Below are positions 59,792-64,000 of a DNA stretch of 64,000 nucleotides, piece by piece. Source of the DNA: Alishewanella metallidurans (GTDB lineage Bacteria; Pseudomonadota; Gammaproteobacteria; Enterobacterales; Alteromonadaceae); NCBI RefSeq assembly GCF_036983985.1, contig NZ_JALAHQ010000001.1, forward strand, positions 682,001 through 746,000, written 5' to 3'. Position 1 is the stretch's first letter; each line of letters opens with the position of its first letter. The position numbers and the translations under genes are program-made. The notes below the pieces were generated by a model, which made no database searches, was not told the origin of the DNA, and saw nothing but the letters and a program-made list of their open reading frames with translations.

Positions 59792-61135
59792 CTAACCTTG
59801 TTGAAACTGATATACCGACCCTAAATCTAAAATTTGCGTTAGCTCATCCAGTGCGGTGCGTGATTCGAGCAATAATTGTGGATCTGCTAAGTCAGCTTCG
59901 CTTATTTCATCGCGGTAGTGTTTATCTACCCACTGGTTTAACGTGCTAAATAGGTTGTCGCTCATTAGCACTTTTTGGTTAACCGCGTTTTTCTCTTGTT
60001 CACTCATAGCCACGCGTAAACGCAAGCAGGCTGGGCCGCCGCCATTGCGCATGCTTTGTTTTACATCGTAATAGTGGATCTGTTTAATTGGGCTATTGCG
60101 TGTTGTAAGCTCGGCTAAATATGCAGATACCGCAGCGCTTTCTTGGCATTCAGTTGGCGCGATAATAGCCATTTCGCCTGATGACAACGTAATAACTTGA
60201 GTATTAAATAAATAGGTTTTTATTGCTTCAGCCACAGATACTTCAGTATCTTTTACCTCTATTAAATGCAAGTCGGCTTCACTACCAAATTTACGTTTTA
60301 ATTCATTAAGTTTGCTGGCGGTGTCAACAAAAGCTTGCTGATGATAAAATAGTACGTTCTCGTTACCTACAGCTATTACATCGTTATGAAATACGCCTTG
60401 GTCAATCACGTCGGGGTTTTGCTGCATATAAACGACATGCTCAGCATTTAAACCGTGTAACCGCGCTACCGCTTCGCAAGCTTCAAGGGTATGTCTAGCT
60501 GGAAAACGTTTTGGTGCCGGTTGGCTAGTATCAAAGGCATAGCGACCAAATACAAATAGCTCAACACCACGTTTGCCATAAGTGCTACAAAGTCTGGTAT
60601 GATTTGCCGCACCTTCATCTCCGAAGTGATCATTGTCCGGTAAATGTGTATGATGCGCAAAATGCGAAGTGCTGCGAAACATAGCTTGCAGAATTTTGCC
60701 CGTCGTTACCGGTTCAAGTGAACGATGAAATTTGTTGGTAAGGTTAGCTGGGGTAAAATGTATTTTACCATCTGCGGTATCAGCACTAGGTGAAATAGTG
60801 GCTGCATTGGCAGTCCACATGCTAGACGCAGAGCACACAGCTTTAAACACTGCTGGAGCCTGTTTTGCCGCTTTTTCGATAACTTGTGTGTCTGTGCCAG
60901 TAAAGCCAAGACGACGCAGTGTGTAGGTGTCTGGGCGCTCTTGTGGTGCTAATACGCCTTGCACTAAGCCTAAATCATGTAAGGCTTTCATTTTGCTTAG
61001 GCCTTGTTTTGCTGCTTGGCGCGGGCTGGACGTATTTTTAGCGTTAGATAAAGAGGCAACGTTGCCAACAGATAACCCGGCATAGTTGTGCGTTGGTCCT
61101 ACCAGACCATCAAAATTGGCTTCAAAGAATTTCAT
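59792..61135 (-). CDS. astB: N-succinylarginine dihydrolase AstB
   Basis: AstB converts N-succinylarginine to N-succinylornithine in the AST arginine-degradation pathway. From the ATG at 61135 the protein has 447 residues, the same as E. coli AstB, and starts MKFFEANFDGLVGPTHNYAGLS. The catalytic Cys is in NGGGPACLRLRV near the C-terminal end. The frame is open for 47 more codons upstream, without family support. The other ast genes are not in the window, so it is separated from the pathway's usual operon. Confidence 0.96.
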   Translation of the reverse strand: MKFFEANFDGLVGPTHNYAGLSVGNVASLSNAKNTSSPRQAAKQGLSKMKALHDLGLVQGVLAPQERPDTYTLRRLGFTGTDTQVIEKAAKQAPAVFKAVCSASSMWTANAATISPSADTADGKIHFTPANLTNKFHRSLEPVTTGKILQAMFRSTSHFAHHTHLPDNDHFGDEGAANHTRLCSTYGKRGVELFVFGRYAFDTSQPAPKRFPARHTLEACEAVARLHGLNAEHVVYMQQNPDVIDQGVFHNDVIAVGNENVLFYHQQAFVDTASKLNELKRKFGSEADLHLIEVKDTEVSVAEAIKTYLFNTQVITLSSGEMAIIAPTECQESAAVSAYLAELTTRNSPIKQIHYYDVKQSMRNGGGPACLRLRVAMSEQEKNAVNQKVLMSDNLFSTLNQWVDKHYRDEISEADLADPQLLLESRTALDELTQILDLGSVYQFQQG

Positions 61136-61359
61136 TTTTGCTTTATATCCTTTAGTTGAAATGGGCACTGTTTTTATTATTTTTGCGGCCACATAGGATG
61201 CTTCATTTGGTTTGGCGAACCTTTCGCCAGGCAGCTCGGAAAATGAGCCGGTTTGCATAATAATGAGTTTATTCACTTGTCACAACTGCGGTTTACGGAT
61301 ATATGTTAAAAAAGCAGCGTTGATGACATGCACAAAAAGTTAGGGATCTCAGGATTAAG

Positions 61360-63945
61360 ATGGCTAAATCACTGGTAATAGTAGAATCACCGGCAAAAGC
61401 AAAAACGATCAATAAATACCTTGGCAATGACTTTATTGTAAAGTCGAGCGTGGGGCATATTCGTGATTTGCCAACCAGCAGTACTAAAGAGAAATCCGCA
61501 GCTAAAAAATTGCTCAGTAAAGAAGAAAAAGAGTATCAAGCTTTAGTCGACCGTATGGGCATTGACCCTGTAAACGGCTGGAAAGCACGTTATGAAATTC
61601 TTCCAGGTAAAGAAAAAGTTGTTAAAGAGCTCAAAGCGCTAGCTGATAAAGCCGACACCATTTATTTAGCAACGGACTTAGACCGTGAGGGTGAGGCAAT
61701 AGCGTGGCATTTACAGCAAATTATCGGCGGTGATGAGCAGCGCTTTAAACGTGTGGTATTTAACGAAATTACCCAAAATGCTATTCAAAACGCATTTAAA
61801 GAACCGGGTGAGCTTAATGTTGACCGAGTTAACGCCCAGCAAGCGCGGCGCTTTTTGGACCGTGTGGTAGGTTTTATGGTGTCCCCGTTATTATGGAAAA
61901 AAGTAGCTAGGGGCTTGTCAGCCGGCCGAGTACAATCTGTTGCAGTGCGTTTAGTGGTAGAGCGCGAGCGCGAGATTAAAGCTTTTGTGCCAGAAGAATA
62001 CTGGACACTAGTTGCCGATACACAAACCCAAGCTAAGCAAGGCTTACTATTAGATGTTACGCGTCAGCAAGGCAAAGCCTTTAAACCGGTTAATAAAGCT
62101 CAGGCTGATGCTGCATTAGCGCAATTAAATAATGCTGATTACAAGGTTGTAGAACGCGAAGATAAACCCAGTAGCAGCAAACCGCAGGCGCCGTTTATAA
62201 CGTCAACGTTGCAACAAGCTGCCAGTACGCGGTTAGGTTACGGCGTAAAGAAAACCATGATGTTAGCACAGCGTTTGTATGAAGCCGGCCATATTACCTA
62301 TATGCGTACTGACTCAACAAACTTAAGTGCCGATGCCGTAACGGCTTGTCGCGATTATATTGTTGAGCAGTTTGGTAAAAAATACTTACCCGAGCAGCCT
62401 CTTAGTTACGGCAGTAAAGCCAACGCACAAGAAGCACACGAAGCCATACGCCCATCAGACGTTAGTGTTATGGCGGGTAGTTTGGCAGATATGGAAGCCG
62501 ATGCGCGTAAACTATATGAGCTGATCTGGCGCCAGTTTGTTGCCTGCCAAATGCCACCAGCACAATACGATGTTACTAATATTATTGTGCAAGCGGCTGA
62601 TTTTGAACTAAAAGCCAAAGGCCGAGTATTACGTTTTGATGGTTGGACTAAAGTACAACCGGCACAAAAACGTAAAGACGAAGAAGACAACGTATTGCCT
62701 GATGTGAAACCAGGTGAAGTGTTAAGTCTTACTGAGCTGCAAAGCGCTCAGCATTTTACTAAACCGCCAGCACGCTTTAGTGAAGCAAGTTTAGTAAAAG
62801 AGTTAGAAAAACGTGGTATTGGTCGCCCATCAACCTACGCATCAATTATCTCTACTATTCAAGACCGCGGTTATGTTCGGGTGGAAAATAAGCGTTTTTA
62901 TGCTGAGAAAATGGGCGAAATTGTTACCGATCGCTTAGTTGAAAACTTCAACGATTTAATGAATTACGACTTTACGGCCAATATGGAGCTAAAGCTTGAC
63001 GATATTGCTAACGGCCAAGCCCAATGGCGTAAAGAGCTAGACACCTTTTATGGCGATTTTTATCAGAAATTAAAGACCGCAGAAAACGATCCTGAACAAG
63101 GCGGTATGCGGGTTAATCAATTTGTGTTAACCGATATTCCTTGTGCAACCTGTGGTAGGCCAATGGGCATACGCACGGCGTCTACCGGGGTGTTTTTAGG
63201 TTGTTCAGGTTATAACCTGCCACCTAAAGAGCGTTGTACCACGACCATGAATTTAGTGTCGGGTGACGATGCGGTGGCGGTGACTAATGACGAAGAAATG
63301 GAAACTGAAGCTTTACGTCAGAAGAAACGCTGTGTTAAGTGCGGCACCGCAATGGACAGTTATCTGATTGATGAAGGCCGTAAACTGCATGTATGTGGTA
63401 ATAACCCTGCTTGTACTGGCTATGAGGTAGAGCAAGGTAGCTTTAAAATTAAAGGCTACGACGGCCCACTTATTGAATGCGATAAATGCGGCTCTGATAT
63501 GCAGTTAAAATCTGGCCGGTTTGGCAAGTATTTTGGTTGTACTAATGCAGAGTGTAAAAACACGCGGAAATTACTGCGTAGTGGCGAAGCGGCACCACCG
63601 AAGGAAGATCCGGTACATTTGCCTGAGCTAAAATGCGAAAAATCAGACACCTACTTTGTATTACGTGATGGCGCAGCTGGCTTATTTATGGCAGCTGCAA
63701 CTTTTCCAAAATCGCGTGAAACTAGGGCGCCGTTGGTAGCTGAGTTAGCACAATATCGAGAGCGCATTTCGCCGAAGTTTTATTACCTTGCTGATGCACC
63801 GGCCAAAGATCCTGATGGTAATCCGGCTATCGTGCGCTGGAGCCGTAAAACCAAGCAGCAGTACGTTATGTCGGAAAAAGACGGTAAAGCCAGCGGCTGG
63901 TCTGCATGGTACGAAAACGGTAAGTGGATAGTTACTAAAAGTTAA
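61360..63945 (+). CDS. topA: DNA topoisomerase I TopA
   Basis: TopA relaxes negative supercoils as a type IA enzyme. The 861 residues have the TOPRIM domain (about 3-145: VIVESPAKAKTINKYLG, TDLDREGEA), the catalytic tyrosine Y314 in ITYMRTDSTN, and C-terminal zinc-ribbon repeats (CATCGRPM, CVKCGTAM, CDKCGSDM, with their second Cys pairs), followed by basic C-terminal domains. Length is close to E. coli TopA (865). A strong terminator follows. Confidence 0.98.
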   Translation: MAKSLVIVESPAKAKTINKYLGNDFIVKSSVGHIRDLPTSSTKEKSAAKKLLSKEEKEYQALVDRMGIDPVNGWKARYEILPGKEKVVKELKALADKADTIYLATDLDREGEAIAWHLQQIIGGDEQRFKRVVFNEITQNAIQNAFKEPGELNVDRVNAQQARRFLDRVVGFMVSPLLWKKVARGLSAGRVQSVAVRLVVEREREIKAFVPEEYWTLVADTQTQAKQGLLLDVTRQQGKAFKPVNKAQADAALAQLNNADYKVVEREDKPSSSKPQAPFITSTLQQAASTRLGYGVKKTMMLAQRLYEAGHITYMRTDSTNLSADAVTACRDYIVEQFGKKYLPEQPLSYGSKANAQEAHEAIRPSDVSVMAGSLADMEADARKLYELIWRQFVACQMPPAQYDVTNIIVQAADFELKAKGRVLRFDGWTKVQPAQKRKDEEDNVLPDVKPGEVLSLTELQSAQHFTKPPARFSEASLVKELEKRGIGRPSTYASIISTIQDRGYVRVENKRFYAEKMGEIVTDRLVENFNDLMNYDFTANMELKLDDIANGQAQWRKELDTFYGDFYQKLKTAENDPEQGGMRVNQFVLTDIPCATCGRPMGIRTASTGVFLGCSGYNLPPKERCTTTMNLVSGDDAVAVTNDEEMETEALRQKKRCVKCGTAMDSYLIDEGRKLHVCGNNPACTGYEVEQGSFKIKGYDGPLIECDKCGSDMQLKSGRFGKYFGCTNAECKNTRKLLRSGEAAPPKEDPVHLPELKCEKSDTYFVLRDGAAGLFMAAATFPKSRETRAPLVAELAQYRERISPKFYYLADAPAKDPDGNPAIVRWSRKTKQQYVMSEKDGKASGWSAWYENGKWIVTKS

Positions 63946-63963
63946 AGTGTAATAATTGATATG

Positions 63964-63998
63964 AAAAAAAAGGGGCTAACTGTGTTAGCCCCTTTTTT
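63964..63998. terminator. Terminator after topA
   Basis: AGGGGCTAAC and GTTAGCCCCT flank TGT, with A-run before and T-run after. Confidence 0.92.
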
Positions 63999-64000
63999 AT

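Noticed and set aside
61136..61276. N-terminal extension of AstB by 47 residues
   Set aside because: AstB is 447 residues from the ATG at 61135, as in E. coli; the extension has no family match.
1..64000. Mobile elements, prophage, toxin-antitoxin or defence systems
   Set aside because: No transposase, integrase, phage structural, restriction-modification, Cas or recognisable toxin-antitoxin gene was found on either strand.

Overview
The window reads as chromosomal DNA of a gammaproteobacterium of the Alteromonadales type, most like the Rheinheimera / Alishewanella / Arsukibacterium group. This is inferred from gene order (yebC-ruvCAB-ybgC-tolQRAB-pal-cpoB-tRNA-Lys-nadA, and trpEGDCFBA divergent from rnm-yciO-scpAB-rluB), from the fused trpCF, and from lineage-typical accessory genes (VolA-like surface lipase, NSS transporter, GGDEF protein, membrane dipeptidase). 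No insertion sequence, prophage, integron, CRISPR array or rRNA operon was seen. Almost all of it is ordinary housekeeping sequence.

Layout. 1-2911: end of a YebC-family gene and the ruvCAB Holliday-junction genes. 2911-3085: a candidate small RNA on the minus strand with its own promoter and terminator. 3491-8661: ybgC-tolQRAB-pal-cpoB, the Tol-Pal envelope complex. 8808-10474: three tRNA-Lys, nadA and tRNA-Ser. 10547-21434: an accessory stretch with a 2OG-Fe(II) oxygenase-like protein, a DUF3617 protein beside an octamer tandem repeat, an unrecognised secreted protein, a DUF445 protein, an M19 dipeptidase, a cytochrome b562-like protein, an M3 peptidase lipoprotein, a second YebC paralogue, a set of unrecognised small proteins and an Atl-type DNA-repair protein. 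21608-28132: HAD phosphatase, diguanylate cyclase, a class A penicillin-binding protein with ferrochelatase, and a SlyD-like chaperone. 28272-35042: complete tryptophan operon with leader peptide and attenuator. 35216-39165: rnm, yciO, scpA, scpB, rluB. 39878-42562: a histidine kinase / response regulator pair divergent from a membrane protein, with Leu codon choice unlike its neighbours. 42559-50704: galE, a YciI protein, an NSS transporter, proS, a Kelch protein, trmO, carbonic anhydrase and an H-NS-like protein. 50760-63945: YciK, surface lipase, sohB-tpm, a dicarboxylate symporter, an Ig-like lipoprotein, astB and topA.

The observations most worth a second look are: the candidate sRNA behind ruvB; the H-NS-like protein whose C-terminal half lacks the usual DNA-binding loop; an eight-copy octamer repeat next to a promoter region; a 13-bp perfect stem inside the cpoB signal-peptide codons; the trp leader with three Trp codons in a row; the two-component cassette of atypical codon use; and the cluster of unrecognised small proteins at 19995-21099. 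None amounts to a clearly new multi-gene system. All functional statements come from reading motifs by eye; no database search was run.
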